NCBI GenBank assembly: GCA_902768125.1
Contig: CACXKA010000006.1
Coordinates: 1 to 64,000 of the forward strand
Reading direction: 5' to 3'
Length of the DNA stretch: 64,000 nt
From: an uncultured Bacteroidales bacterium
GTDB taxonomy: Bacteria > Bacteroidota > Bacteroidia > Bacteroidales > Bacteroidaceae
Of the stretch, positions 42,512 through 51,671 are shown piece by piece. Made by a program: the position numbers and the translations under genes. Every line of letters starts with the position of its first letter. Within the stretch, counting starts at the first letter, position 1. The notes under the pieces are model-generated. The model ran no database searches. It was not told the DNA's origin and saw only the letters and a program-made list of their open reading frames with translations.

Positions 42512-43459
42512 ATGAAAAAGAAGGTATTAACATTGTTTTTAGCGGTAACGACGCTGGGACTTGTATCGTGCAACAGCAACGATGATGAGACAGGAATTGT
42601 GATTGATGGTATCGACCTCTCCAAGGATGTTGACTGCTGCTCGGCTGAAGAGGCATTGCAGGTGTACAAGTTCTTGCAGACGGTGAAGATCATCCCCGAA
42701 CTCTCCACTGAGGTGGACGGATTGTACAATGTGTGGGCTTATTCCAAGACAGGCTCTCTGCACAAGGGCTACAATGACCTCTACTTCGTGGTGACCAAGA
42801 AGAAAACGGGCAACTACGTGAAGAACTTCGACCTGACGAACGTGACTCCTATCATGGATATGGTGAAAATGGGCATGAAGCACAGCACACCTGTAGCACC
42901 GACTGTTACTACCTTTGACGAGACGCGTCTGGCAGTGAAGCACACTTGGGTGTCCTTCCTGATGAACACAAGCGATGCAGGCACATGGGCTTTCTCTTAT
43001 GACATAGCAGTATTGGGCAGCACAGGCGGCATCAAGGATACACCTTTCACCGTAGATGCTTTGCCTGACGGTCAGGACTGGCTCAAGTCCTTCAAGGTGG
43101 GCGATGACACCTATTACCTCTCCTTGGTGAACCCATCAGACTTTGTAACTGGCACGAACGACATCCAGGCATATATCTCCAAGAAGAACACTCCTGCCAC
43201 CACACCCTACGGCTTGGCAACGGAGAAATTCACCATCGAGATTGACCCACGCATGCCCGATATGGGTAACCACACCTCACCCGACAATGTGGCGCTCACC
43301 AAGCAGGCAGATGGTTCCTACAAGGGTAGCATCAATCTAACCATGACAGGCTTGTGGCGCATCCACCTGACGGTGAAGGACACACAGGGAAATATCGTGG
43401 CAGGCGGCGACGATCTGAAAGACGGATTCAGCTCGATCTTCTGGGACGTGACACTCTAA
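42512..43459 (+). CDS. YtkA/FixH-like Met/His-rich lipoprotein
   Basis: This 315-aa lipoprotein has its lipobox at LVSCNS. Two segments carry candidate soft-metal ligands: MDMVKMGMKHSTP near residue 125 and MPDMGNHTSP near residue 250. The second is followed by YKGSINLTMTGLWRIHLTV, which resembles YtkA/FixH-like domains. It is the first gene after regulon promoter C and precedes an OprC-like receptor. Copper binding is my best guess and is inference from these motifs. Confidence 0.65.
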   Translation: MKKKVLTLFLAVTTLGLVSCNSNDDETGIVIDGIDLSKDVDCCSAEEALQVYKFLQTVKIIPELSTEVDGLYNVWAYSKTGSLHKGYNDLYFVVTKKKTGNYVKNFDLTNVTPIMDMVKMGMKHSTPVAPTVTTFDETRLAVKHTWVSFLMNTSDAGTWAFSYDIAVLGSTGGIKDTPFTVDALPDGQDWLKSFKVGDDTYYLSLVNPSDFVTGTNDIQAYISKKNTPATTPYGLATEKFTIEIDPRMPDMGNHTSPDNVALTKQADGSYKGSINLTMTGLWRIHLTVKDTQGNIVAGGDDLKDGFSSIFWDVTL

Positions 43460-43462
43460 AGA

Positions 43463-43560
43463 ATTGAAAAATTAAAGAATTGAAGAATTGAAGTTCTATG
43501 CCAACATTCTACATTCTCGCCGCATGGCAACTTCAATTTTTCAATTCTTCAACTCTTAAA
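43463..43560. repeat. Small inverted-repeat element between lipoprotein and receptor
   Basis: GAATTGAAGAATTGAAGTT-type sequence on the left pairs with AACTTCAATTTTTCAATTC on the right around a CGCCGCATGGC-containing centre. It looks like a mini-transposable or hairpin element within the operon. Confidence 0.6.
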
Positions 43561-43573
43561 TTCTAAACAAAGA

Positions 43574-45550
43574 ATGATTGGAACATTACTTTTAGCCATA
43601 TTACTACCTGCTGATACCATCCCCACCTCGTCACTACTCATCGACGAGGTGGTCGTGGTATCAAAAGCAGGGGATGGACAGAAACGCTCAGCAAAGGGAC
43701 AGGTGGCAAGCATCGAGGAACACTTGGCAGAGCTGTCACACGTGGACTTGGTGCGCCGTGGTTCGTATGCATGGGAACCTGTAGTGAACAACATGGCGAC
43801 GGAACGGGTGTCAACCACCATCGACGGCATGAAGATTTTCTATGCCTGCACCGACAAGATGGACCCTGTGACCTCCTATGTGGAGAGCAGCAACTTGCAG
43901 AGCATCCTGCTCAACAGCGGATTGAACGGCAACCCACAATCGACAGGAAACATCGGGGGAAGTCTGGATCTGAAGTTGCGCCGCTCAGGGTTTGAAGGCA
44001 ACGCCTTCCAGTTGGGTGCGAATGCGGGCTACGAGTCCAACGGTCACTTGCAGGTGTATGGTGCCGATGGAGCAGTCTCATTGAAGCGGTTCTACACCAA
44101 CGCAGGCGTCTTCTACCGTCATGCCAACAACTACAAGGAAGGGGGCGGCAAGGAGGTGCAGTTCTCACAATTCCAGAAGGTGAACGTGTATGACAATTTC
44201 GGTATCCGACTCACCGACGAGGGACGTGATGTGGTGGAAGGCACCTTCATCTACGACCGTGCCAGCAACGTGGGTTATCCTGCTCTGAACATGGATGTGT
44301 TGAAAGCGGAGGCGTTCATCACAGCACTCTCCTATCGCCACCAGTTCAAAGAGGGCTTCCTCCATTCGTGGGAGACGAAGGGTTACTACAACCACATCAC
44401 CCACATCATGGACGACACAAAGCGCCCCGATGTGGAGATCCACATGGATATGCCCGGAAAGAGTTGGACGAGCGGACTCTACAGTCTCCTTACTGGAAGC
44501 AAGGGACGGCACGACGTGCAAGCAAACTACGACCTCTACTACAACCGCCTCTTTGCCGACATGACGATGTATCCAGGCGGTGCAGCACCCATGTATATGG
44601 TCACATGGCCTGATGTAGGCACGCTCAACACGGGTGTGGCTCTGAACGACCGTATCTCGTTGACCGACCAACAGTCGCTGACACTCATCGCCAAATGGGC
44701 TGTGCAATGGCAGAAACTCAACAACGAAGAGGGTTATCATGCCCTGCGTGTGTTCTTCCCTGGCATGAAGGACAGCTACCATCAGGTCATCGGACGCATT
44801 GCAGCCACCTATCAGCTGTCATTTGCCAACTCCAAGCTCTCTTTCGGAGCGGGTTGGGGAAGTCGTGCTCCAACGGTGACAGAGGCTTATGGCTACTATC
44901 TCAACAACACGTTCGACCAGTACGACTACATCGGTAACCCACGTCTGAAGAATGAAAGTGCCATCGAACTAAATGGAAACTTCATTTTTTCAATTCTTCC
45001 ATCCTTCAATTTTTCACTCGATGCCAACGCCTTCTTCTTCTCCAACTACATCATCGGGCAGTTCGAGAATCGTCTCTCGCCCATGACCGTCGATGCCGAG
45101 GGTGTGAAAGTGTATGGCAACCTCAGTCATGCCACCATCGTCAACACTGCCTTCACGGCGGATTGGAAACTCTCCTCTTGGCTGACTTGGAACACACGGC
45201 TCAGCTACGCCATCGGACGTGATGACCAAAGCGACCCGCTTCCCCTCATCTCACCCTTCGCCTACACATCAAGCCTCATCTTCGCCTACAAGCATTTTCA
45301 GGGCAAGGCAGAAGTGCGAGGGAACACCAAACAAGTGAATGCAGGCAAAAAATACGGAGAAACCACCACCGCTGCATGGGCAATCGGCAATATCAGTGGA
45401 CAATATACGTTATTGTTTCAGAAGCACACATTGACGTTCCGTGCAGGCGTGGAGAATTTGTTGGACAAACGCTACTCCACTTATTCCGACTGGTGCGACA
45501 TCCCACAGAAGGGACGAAACGTCTATGTGAATCTATCGTGGAATTTATAA
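43574..45550 (+). CDS. OprC/NosA-like TonB-dependent receptor (putative copper)
   Basis: This 658-aa outer-membrane receptor has a short signal peptide, a plug with DEVVVVSK, RGSYAWEPVVNNMATERV and a CTDKMDPVTSYVE motif, and a beta barrel ending YVNLSWNL. CxxxM followed by DPxxSY is characteristic of OprC/NosA-type copper receptors. A later EIHMDMPGKSW could supply further His/Met ligands. A spacer-repeat-derived stretch (NFIFSILPSFNFSLD, 44980-45018) is inserted in the barrel. It follows the Met-rich lipoprotein under regulon promoter C. Copper specificity is inferred from motifs. Confidence 0.75.
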   Translation: MIGTLLLAILLPADTIPTSSLLIDEVVVVSKAGDGQKRSAKGQVASIEEHLAELSHVDLVRRGSYAWEPVVNNMATERVSTTIDGMKIFYACTDKMDPVTSYVESSNLQSILLNSGLNGNPQSTGNIGGSLDLKLRRSGFEGNAFQLGANAGYESNGHLQVYGADGAVSLKRFYTNAGVFYRHANNYKEGGGKEVQFSQFQKVNVYDNFGIRLTDEGRDVVEGTFIYDRASNVGYPALNMDVLKAEAFITALSYRHQFKEGFLHSWETKGYYNHITHIMDDTKRPDVEIHMDMPGKSWTSGLYSLLTGSKGRHDVQANYDLYYNRLFADMTMYPGGAAPMYMVTWPDVGTLNTGVALNDRISLTDQQSLTLIAKWAVQWQKLNNEEGYHALRVFFPGMKDSYHQVIGRIAATYQLSFANSKLSFGAGWGSRAPTVTEAYGYYLNNTFDQYDYIGNPRLKNESAIELNGNFIFSILPSFNFSLDANAFFFSNYIIGQFENRLSPMTVDAEGVKVYGNLSHATIVNTAFTADWKLSSWLTWNTRLSYAIGRDDQSDPLPLISPFAYTSSLIFAYKHFQGKAEVRGNTKQVNAGKKYGETTTAAWAIGNISGQYTLLFQKHTLTFRAGVENLLDKRYSTYSDWCDIPQKGRNVYVNLSWNL

Positions 45551-45708
45551 AGTTAAAAGTTAAAGGTTAAAAGTTAAAGGTTAAAAGTTAAAAGTTAAGG
45601 GTTAAAGGTTAAGGGTTAAAGACACGCCGCATGGCTAAACCTCCAATCTCCAATCTCAACCTTCAGCTCGGCGGAGCCAAACCTCAAATCTCAAACCTCA
45701 AAACATCA
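45551..45708. repeat. Composite spacer repeat array
   Basis: AAAGTTAAAGGTTA repeats are followed by GACACGCCGCATGGCTAAACCTC, an AATCTCAAC tract and CTTCAGCTCGGCGGAGCC, then AAACCTCAAATCTC. The GACACGCCG...GCGGAGCC unit recurs at 47788-47850. Confidence 0.8.
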
Positions 45709-45709
45709 T

Positions 45710-46918
45710 ATGAAGAATATCATCATTTGGACAAGTGCACTCATTGTGGGTGCCATACTCGGATGGTTAGGCATCGAATGGCTCAACGGACTATTGGGCT
45801 TCATCGCCACCGTCTATACACGATTGTTCCAGTTTGTGGCTGTGCCCACGATTGCCTTGGCAATCATCACCACCCTCTCTTCCTTGGGAGGGCAGAAAGA
45901 GACGGGACGGATTTTCCTTCACACCATCACGTGGACGCTCCTGACCACTTTTGCAGCGGCAGCTGTGGGACTTGTGCTCTATCTCCTCATCAGTCCTGAA
46001 AACCTGCCAGCGGAAGTGGTGGCGACAGGACAATCCGATGTGCCTGAGAACTTGGGCGAGCTCTCCTACTATGACCACATCCTCAGCGTCATCCCCAACA
46101 ATGTGATAGATCCTTTCGCCAAGGGGAATGTGCTCAGCATTCTACTCATCAGCGCAGCCATCGGTTTGGCATTGGCATTCATCAAGAAGAGCGAGAACGT
46201 GGAGGTACTCATCAAAGGCATCCTTGGTTTGCAGGAAGTGCTCTATACCCTCATCCGTGCTCTCATCTGGACATTACCCTTGGGCATCGTGGCATTTGCC
46301 GCACAACTCTCTGCACAGGTGTCTGCAGGCGTGGCAGTCGGTTCGTTGGGTCAGTACGTGGCAGTCATTCTCGGCGGTAACCTCATCCAGTTCTTCGTGG
46401 TGCTCCCCCTCTTCCTCTTGGCAAGAGGTTTGAATCCGCTGAAGGTGATGAAAGCGATGTCACCCGCCGTGCTCATGGCACTCTTCACCAAGAGCAGTGC
46501 CGCCACCCTACCCGTTACCATGCAGTCAGCTGAGGAGCGTCAGAAGGTTCGTCCAGAAGTGGCACGCTTCGTCCTGCCCATCTGCACCACTATCAACATG
46601 AACGGCTGTGCCGCCTTCATCTTGGTCACGTCCCTTTATGTGATGCAGAACGGAGGTACCATCCTTGACCTCCCCACCATGTTCCTGTGGCTCCTCATCG
46701 CCGTCATTTCCGCCATTGGCAACGCAGGCGTTCCCATGGGTTGCTACTTCCTCACCCTCTCCCTCATGGCTGGCGTGGGTGCTCCCATCGGCATCATGGG
46801 CATCATCCTCCCCATCTTCACCATCATCGATATGGTGGAAACGGCAGAAAACGTGTGGAGCGACTCCTGCGTCTGTGCCATCGTGAACAAAAGTACGTAT
46901 CGCGTCAGCCCTCGCTGA
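45710..46918 (+). CDS. DAACS dicarboxylate/amino acid:cation symporter
   Basis: This 402-aa inner-membrane transporter has about eight helices and the family hairpin motifs: FTKSSAATLPVTM, TTINMNGCAAFIL, and a late GNAGVPMGCYFLTL. The canonical NMDG reads NMNG here. Members carry glutamate, C4-dicarboxylates or, in the TcyP branch, cystine. It follows the copper-type receptor after 159 bp of repeats and may or may not be co-transcribed. Cystine uptake would fit the sulfur theme but is not shown by sequence. Confidence 0.85.
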   Translation: MKNIIIWTSALIVGAILGWLGIEWLNGLLGFIATVYTRLFQFVAVPTIALAIITTLSSLGGQKETGRIFLHTITWTLLTTFAAAAVGLVLYLLISPENLPAEVVATGQSDVPENLGELSYYDHILSVIPNNVIDPFAKGNVLSILLISAAIGLALAFIKKSENVEVLIKGILGLQEVLYTLIRALIWTLPLGIVAFAAQLSAQVSAGVAVGSLGQYVAVILGGNLIQFFVVLPLFLLARGLNPLKVMKAMSPAVLMALFTKSSAATLPVTMQSAEERQKVRPEVARFVLPICTTINMNGCAAFILVTSLYVMQNGGTILDLPTMFLWLLIAVISAIGNAGVPMGCYFLTLSLMAGVGAPIGIMGIILPIFTIIDMVETAENVWSDSCVCAIVNKSTYRVSPR

Positions 46919-46933
46919 ACGCTAACCGAAAAA

Positions 46934-46967
46934 GGAGAGGCTCCGAGTGGATGCCTCTCTTTTTTTA
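46934..46967 (+). terminator. Intrinsic terminator of the symporter gene
   Basis: GAGAGGC pairs with GCCTCTC around CTCCGAGTGGAT, followed by seven T residues. Confidence 0.8.
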
Positions 46968-47030
46968 TCCAATGTTTGGATGTTTGGAGAATTGTGCGTA
47001 TCTTTGTCGCCGAAACAATATGAAACAACA

Positions 47031-47765
47031 ATGAAAAACCATCTTTCATGGATGTTTGCCACCATCCTTGTTTTCTGTGGCACGATGAATGTGCAGGCAC
47101 AAATGTTGAAGGCTGCCGACCTTGAGAAGTATGCCAAGGCACGCTATGGAGAGAAATGGCTGGATGCGGCTGCCAACCTCGCCAGTGGACTGAAATTCGA
47201 CAAGAACGAGTCGCTCACCTACCAACAGGTGATTGAGGCGCCAGGGAAGAGCAAGGGACAGCTGTACATCGCCCTGAACTACTGGGCTACCGCCACCTTC
47301 AAGGACAAGCAAGCAATCACCCTCAACGACAAGGAGGCAGGGTGCATCATCATCTCCTCCACCATCAAGGACATTGCGGAACACATGGGCACGCTGAACA
47401 AGTATGCCGTGAGCATCACCCCTGTCATCAAGATTGACATCAAGGAGGGTCGTGTGCGCGTGACCTACACGGTGCAGAACTACGACGTGTTGGCTGACAT
47501 CAGCGGTGGATGGCTCAGCCCCACCGACAACAGCCAAAAGACCAATGGCGACTCGAAACGCAAACAGGATGACAAGACGAATGCCAACCTCTACGATGAG
47601 CAATGGGAGATTGCCCGCCACTATCCTTTCGTGGAAAAAGACCCGCAGAAACGCACCTGTGCCAAAGCACTCGTAATGGCTCATGCCTATTCGAATGCCG
47701 TGATGGACAAGGTGGAAGAAGCTGTGAAGAACGGCATCGTCGGAAATGAGGATGATAATTGGTAA
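47031..47765 (+). CDS. DUF4468-domain secreted protein
   Basis: This 244-aa protein has a signal peptide (ATILVFCGTMNVQAQ) and a TBP-like DUF4468 domain: SLTYQQVIEAPGKSKGQLYI, GCIIISSTIKDIAE and RVRVTYTVQNYDV. I choose the ATG at 47031; the 46947 frame extends upstream through the promoter. Function is unknown across the family; members are periplasmic or outer-membrane proteins of Bacteroidetes. Confidence 0.75.
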   Translation: MKNHLSWMFATILVFCGTMNVQAQMLKAADLEKYAKARYGEKWLDAAANLASGLKFDKNESLTYQQVIEAPGKSKGQLYIALNYWATATFKDKQAITLNDKEAGCIIISSTIKDIAEHMGTLNKYAVSITPVIKIDIKEGRVRVTYTVQNYDVLADISGGWLSPTDNSQKTNGDSKRKQDDKTNANLYDEQWEIARHYPFVEKDPQKRTCAKALVMAHAYSNAVMDKVEEAVKNGIVGNEDDNW

Positions 47766-47852
47766 AGGTTAAAGGTTAGAGGTTAGAGACACGCCGCATG
47801 GCTAAACCTCAACCTTCAGCTCGGCGGAGCCAAACCTCAAATATCAAATCTC
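47766..47852. repeat. Second composite spacer repeat
   Basis: AAAGGTTAGAGG tract, GACACGCCGCATGGCTAAACCTC, CTTCAGCTCGGCGGAGCC and AAACCTCAAATAT: a shorter copy of the array at 45621-45700. Confidence 0.75.
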
Positions 47853-47865
47853 TTCCACAACCTAA

Positions 47866-48483
47866 TCAATCCCGTTTGTCCACAAATTCGTAGTCTTTGT
47901 ATTCGCTGTGGGGGAAGGCGAAGGTGGCGTCGGTGATGCCGCCTGCCTTGAAGTTGGAAATATCGACATTTGCCCAGATGAAGGCAACCTTGATGCGTAG
48001 CTGGAGAGGCTCACGGGTCTTCTTGTCGAGCAAGGCACGAATCTCTTTCATGCCCTTCTTGCCTTTCTTCACGTTGAGAGTGAGGAGGTAACCCTTGGGA
48101 TCATTGGCGATGTGGTAGGTGTAGTTTTCTGGCTCAAACTTGAAGTCATCGCCGAAACGGCTCTGTTTGGGGTCATCCCCCTTGTAGATTTCCACCCGCT
48201 TCTTGTCTTCCCTCACCACATAGGCAGTCACGCCATCGTTCCAAGACTTGCTGGACTTGGAAGTGTATTTGCTCTTCTTGCCCTTGTACCAGATGGTGCC
48301 CTCGGTCTTGTAGAGGCTGGCTACATTCACTTTGTAGTGGAGCGATGCCCCCTGACTGCCATACACCTTCCCATACACCTCATCAAACACCTTGCGTGCC
48401 TGACGGGTGTTGGCATTCTCCTGTGCCTGCATGCCGAGTACCGACAGCACGAGCACCAATCCCAATATCAGTCTTGTTTTCAT
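47866..48483 (-). CDS. LolA-like periplasmic protein
   Basis: This 205-aa secreted protein (signal MKTRLILGLVLVLSVLGMQAQ) has the half-barrel pattern of LolA-type lipoprotein chaperones in Bacteroidetes: YKTEGTIWYKGKKSKYTS, DGVTAYVVREDKKRVEIY and PLQLRIKVAFIWANVDI. It may escort lipoproteins through the periplasm. It is convergent with the DUF4468 gene. The exact client is unknown, and LolA function is inferred from fold-like pattern only. Confidence 0.65.
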   Translation of the reverse strand: MKTRLILGLVLVLSVLGMQAQENANTRQARKVFDEVYGKVYGSQGASLHYKVNVASLYKTEGTIWYKGKKSKYTSKSSKSWNDGVTAYVVREDKKRVEIYKGDDPKQSRFGDDFKFEPENYTYHIANDPKGYLLTLNVKKGKKGMKEIRALLDKKTREPLQLRIKVAFIWANVDISNFKAGGITDATFAFPHSEYKDYEFVDKRD

Positions 48484-48568
48484 TCGTAGGTCGTGAGTTC
48501 GACAAATTCGTCGGTTTTAAGTGAGACAAAAAGGACTTCTGCAAAGATGTTTCACAGAAGTCCTTTCG

Positions 48569-48653
48569 TGGTACCCAGAGCCGGGATCGAACCGGCACGG
48601 ATTGCTCCATTGGTGTTTGAGACCAACGCGTCTACCAATTCCGCCATCTGGGC
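48569..48653 (-). tRNA. tRNA-Leu (anticodon CAA)
   Basis: Minus strand, 85 nt including an encoded CCA end. Acceptor GCCCAGA pairs with TCTGGGT, and GGTTCGATCCC supplies the T arm. The anticodon stem TTGGT/ACCAA encloses CTCAAAC, giving anticodon CAA. A long variable arm fits a class II tRNA. Confidence 0.92.
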
Positions 48654-48655
48654 TG

Positions 48656-48707
48656 AATAGACGAAGTCAATTCCTCAAGGGAAATAGACGAAGTCAATTC
48701 CTCAACT
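48656..48707. repeat. Two 23-bp direct repeats upstream of tRNA-Leu
   Basis: AATAGACGAAGTCAATTCCTCAA occurs at 48656-48678 and again at 48685-48707. Confidence 0.8.
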
Positions 48708-48722
48708 TGTCGTTAGCGGGTG

Positions 48723-48730
48723 CAAAGGTA
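48723..48730 (-). promoter_or_regulatory. -7 box (TACCTTTG) upstream of tRNA-Leu
   Basis: A TAnnTTTG match sits about 70 bp before the mature 5' end at 48653. The direct repeats lie between. Confidence 0.5.
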
Positions 48731-48842
48731 GTAAAAAGTTTAGAGTTTAGCGCGTAGAGTTGATAGTTTTTTTTGAAAAAAGGGCAAAAAAACACCTCCA
48801 AACATGATTTTGGAGGTGTTTTGTAGAAAAAACAAGCGTTTT

Positions 48843-49622
48843 TTATTTCAATCCAGCCTTGAGCGAACGGATGACAGCAGAGTTGAAACCTGCATGGTCG
48901 AGTTCGTTGAGACCCTTGATGGTCACACCACCAGGCGTGGTCACTTTGTCAATTGCTTCTTCAGGATGCCAACCTGTGGCTTTGAGGAGAGAAACGGCAC
49001 CTTGCATGGTCTGAAGGGCAATCTGCTTGGCTTGCTGGGGATAGAAGCCCATTTCGCAGCCTCCTTCCATCTGGGCACGGATGTAGCGCATCACGTAGGC
49101 AATACCACAGGATGCCATCATCATGCCAGGACCCACAAGGTTTTCTGCCACCACGAGGGTGTCGCCATCAATAGCATAGAGTTCCTCCACTGCCTTGAGG
49201 CTCTCGTCGGTAGCCGAAGGTGACTTGGCAATGAAACTCATGCTGGCACCAAACTCAGCGGCAATGTTGGGAATGACATAGAAGAACTGACCTTCTGCAC
49301 CCAGTTCCTCAGCCAGCATGCCTGTGGTGAAGTTGGCTGCATCGGAAACGATAATCTGCTTGTCGAGGTTGAGAGAATGCTTCACCTCAGCCAGCACCAT
49401 CTTCATGAGCCAAGGCTTCACAACGAGCACCACGATGTCGGCACCTTTCACTGCAGCCACATTGTCAGTGGTGATGTTGAGTGCAGGATACTCTTTCTTG
49501 AACTGGGCAAGAAGTGCCTCGTTCTTGTCCGCAACGGTGATATTGTCAATTTTCCCGCTTTTTGCCCATCCTTTGATGAGCGCGCCGCCCATATTGCCAG
49601 CGCCTATGACAGTAAGTTTCAT
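48843..49622 (-). CDS. proC: Pyrroline-5-carboxylate reductase
   Basis: This 259-aa enzyme makes proline by reducing P5C with NAD(P)H. It starts with the nucleotide motif LTVIGAGNMGGALIKG and has VVLVVKPWLMKMVLAEVK, IPNIAAEFGASM and the signature GGVTIKGLNELDHAGFNSAV near the end. I choose the ATG at 49622; the longer frame runs into the 73-bp repeats. It is a single-gene transcript divergent from porT. Confidence 0.88.
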   Translation of the reverse strand: MKLTVIGAGNMGGALIKGWAKSGKIDNITVADKNEALLAQFKKEYPALNITTDNVAAVKGADIVVLVVKPWLMKMVLAEVKHSLNLDKQIIVSDAANFTTGMLAEELGAEGQFFYVIPNIAAEFGASMSFIAKSPSATDESLKAVEELYAIDGDTLVVAENLVGPGMMMASCGIAYVMRYIRAQMEGGCEMGFYPQQAKQIALQTMQGAVSLLKATGWHPEEAIDKVTTPGGVTIKGLNELDHAGFNSAVIRSLKAGLK

Positions 49623-49664
49623 ATTTCTTGTGTTACTTTCGATTAAAATCCTTAACTTTGCAGC

Positions 49665-49810
49665 AAAGTTACGACTAAGCGAGCGAATAACCAAATTTAT
49701 TTGGATTTTTCCGAGCAAAAGTAACTTGCACGGAGTGAAAGTTACGACTAAGCGAGCGAATAACCAAATTTATTTGGATTTTTCCGAGCAAAAGTAACTT
49801 GCACGGAGTG
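49665..49810. repeat. 73-bp tandem duplication
   Basis: Two full copies start at 49665 and 49738, and a third begins at 49811 but lasts only about nine bases. Each holds AAGCGAGCGAATAACC, an AAATTTATTT core flanked by CCA/TGG, and GTAACTTGCACGGAGTG. The block fills the divergent region between proC and porT. Confidence 0.85.
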
Positions 49811-49872
49811 AAAGTTACGGCAATCTCCGCTTTCTGCAAAATAAAATGCGGATTTTCTCGTTTTTATAGCTG

Positions 49873-50601
49873 ATGAAATATACACATTTATATATAATAG
49901 GCTGTTTGTGGGCATTGATGATGATGCTCCCCTCCCCTGCTGGCGTGGCTCATGCGCAGAAGAGGAAGGTGATGAATCGACCCTACGTTGACCAAAGGAC
50001 GTTTCACTACGGTTTCCTGGCAGGCATGCATCTGCAGGACATCGAACTGGAGCAGAATGGTCTCATCAGCGAAGCAGGCGACCAGTGGTTTGTGGAAACG
50101 CCCAACTATGAGCCTGGCTTCTCGGTGGGTATCTTGGGCGAGTTCTACATGACCAAGAATCTATCACTTCGCATCATCCCCACGATGCACTTCGGCACAA
50201 AGAACCTCACGTTCCGCAATGACCGGAATGGCGACAAGCAGTATCAGGTCATCAAATCGACCTACATCACCGTGCCTATCGACGTGAAGTTTGCAGCAGA
50301 GCGTTTCAACAACTATCGTCCCTATATGATGGCTGGTGTGACCCCTGCGCTCGACCTCACGGTGAAGAAGCACAAGCAGTATCTGCTCAAGCAGACGGAC
50401 GTGTATCTGGAGGCAGGTTTTGGATGCGACTTATATCTGCCCTATTTCAAGTTCATTCCTGAAGTGAAGTTCATGTACGGACTCTCCAATGTCATCAATA
50501 AGAACCGTTCGGACATCCGAGACGAGGCTGACCTCATCTTCACCCAGTCGGTCAATAGTGCGAAGAGCAAGATGATTGTCTTCACCTTCTATTTTGAATA
50601 A
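49873..50601 (+). CDS. porT: PorT-family outer-membrane protein
   Basis: This 242-aa secreted beta-barrel protein has a signal peptide ending AHAQ. It resembles PorT of the type IX secretion system: RTFHYGFLAGMHLQDIEL near the N-terminus, FSVGILGEFYMTKNLSLRII, ITVPIDVKFAAERFNNYRPY and a C-terminal FTFYFE barrel strand. PorT is part of T9SS assembly or maturation. Other T9SS genes are not in the window. The glycosyltransferase begins 2 bp after its stop. Confidence 0.78.
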   Translation: MKYTHLYIIGCLWALMMMLPSPAGVAHAQKRKVMNRPYVDQRTFHYGFLAGMHLQDIELEQNGLISEAGDQWFVETPNYEPGFSVGILGEFYMTKNLSLRIIPTMHFGTKNLTFRNDRNGDKQYQVIKSTYITVPIDVKFAAERFNNYRPYMMAGVTPALDLTVKKHKQYLLKQTDVYLEAGFGCDLYLPYFKFIPEVKFMYGLSNVINKNRSDIRDEADLIFTQSVNSAKSKMIVFTFYFE

Positions 50602-50603
50602 GT

Positions 50604-51671
50604 ATGAAATACTCTGTCATCATACCCGTGTACAATCGTCCCGACGAGGTGGACGAACTGCTGGAAAGCCTGACCCACCAGACGGTGAAGGACTTCGAGG
50701 TGGTGGTGGTGGAGGATGGTTCCACCGTACCCTGCAAGGAGGTGGTGGAGAAATATATGTCAACGTTAGACATTCAGTACCTCACCAAGAAGAATGGGGG
50801 TCCCGGACCTGCCCGCAACTATGGTGTGGAGCATTCGAAGGGAGAGTATGTGCTGATTCTCGACAGCGACTGTGTGTTGCCAGAAGGCTATCTGGCTGCC
50901 ATCGAGCAAGAACTGACGGAAAACCCATGTGATGCCTTCGGAGGACCCGATGCCGCTCACGAATCATTCACGAATGTGCAGAAAGCCATCTCATATAGCA
51001 TGACGTCGTTCTTCACGACAGGAGGCATCCGAGGAGGCAAGAAGAAAGGGGCGATGGACAAGTTTTATCCACGCTCGTTCAACATGGGCATCAGGAGAGA
51101 GGTCTATCTCAAGTTGAAGGGATTCAGCAAGATGCGCTTTGGCGAGGACATTGACTTCAGTTACCGCATCGTGGAGGCTGGCTATAAAAGCAGGCTCTTC
51201 CCCGAGGCGTGGGTGTGGCACAAAAGAAGGACGGATATGGACAAGTTCTTCAAGCAGGTGTTCAATTCTGGCATTGCCCGTATCAACCTGACGAAGCGTC
51301 ATCCAGGCACTTTGAAGCTGGTGCATCTGTTGCCAATGGTCTTCACGGTGGGTGTGCTGCTGCTCATTGCGGCGGCTGTGTTCTTCCGCATGTGGGACTA
51401 CTACAACCAGACCGCCACAGGATTGCTGTTGCCCAATGGCGGGTTCATCCCTGTGTATGCGTTGTGTCTGGTGCCGATTGTCTTGTATATGTTGCTCATC
51501 TTCATTGATTCGAGCATCAAGAATAGGAACGTGGTGATTGGCTTCCTCAGCGTGGAGGCAGCCTTTGTGCAGTTGATGGGATATGGTTTCGGATTCCTCA
51601 AGGCGTGGTGGTTGCGCTGCGTACAGGGGAAGGACGAGTTCACTGCATTTGAAAAGAACTTCTATGATTAA
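50604..51671 (+). CDS. Family 2 glycosyltransferase with C-terminal membrane segments
   Basis: This 355-aa GT-A enzyme has SVIIPVYNRPDEVDELL, VVVVEDGST, ILDSDCVLPEGYL (DxD-type) and RFGEDIDFSYRIVEAG, followed by two or three hydrophobic helices near residues 240-345. It probably adds sugars on the cytosolic face of the membrane. It is sandwiched between porT and radC and overlaps the radC start by 8 bp. The acceptor is unknown. Confidence 0.85.
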   Translation: MKYSVIIPVYNRPDEVDELLESLTHQTVKDFEVVVVEDGSTVPCKEVVEKYMSTLDIQYLTKKNGGPGPARNYGVEHSKGEYVLILDSDCVLPEGYLAAIEQELTENPCDAFGGPDAAHESFTNVQKAISYSMTSFFTTGGIRGGKKKGAMDKFYPRSFNMGIRREVYLKLKGFSKMRFGEDIDFSYRIVEAGYKSRLFPEAWVWHKRRTDMDKFFKQVFNSGIARINLTKRHPGTLKLVHLLPMVFTVGVLLLIAAAVFFRMWDYYNQTATGLLLPNGGFIPVYALCLVPIVLYMLLIFIDSSIKNRNVVIGFLSVEAAFVQLMGYGFGFLKAWWLRCVQGKDEFTAFEKNFYD

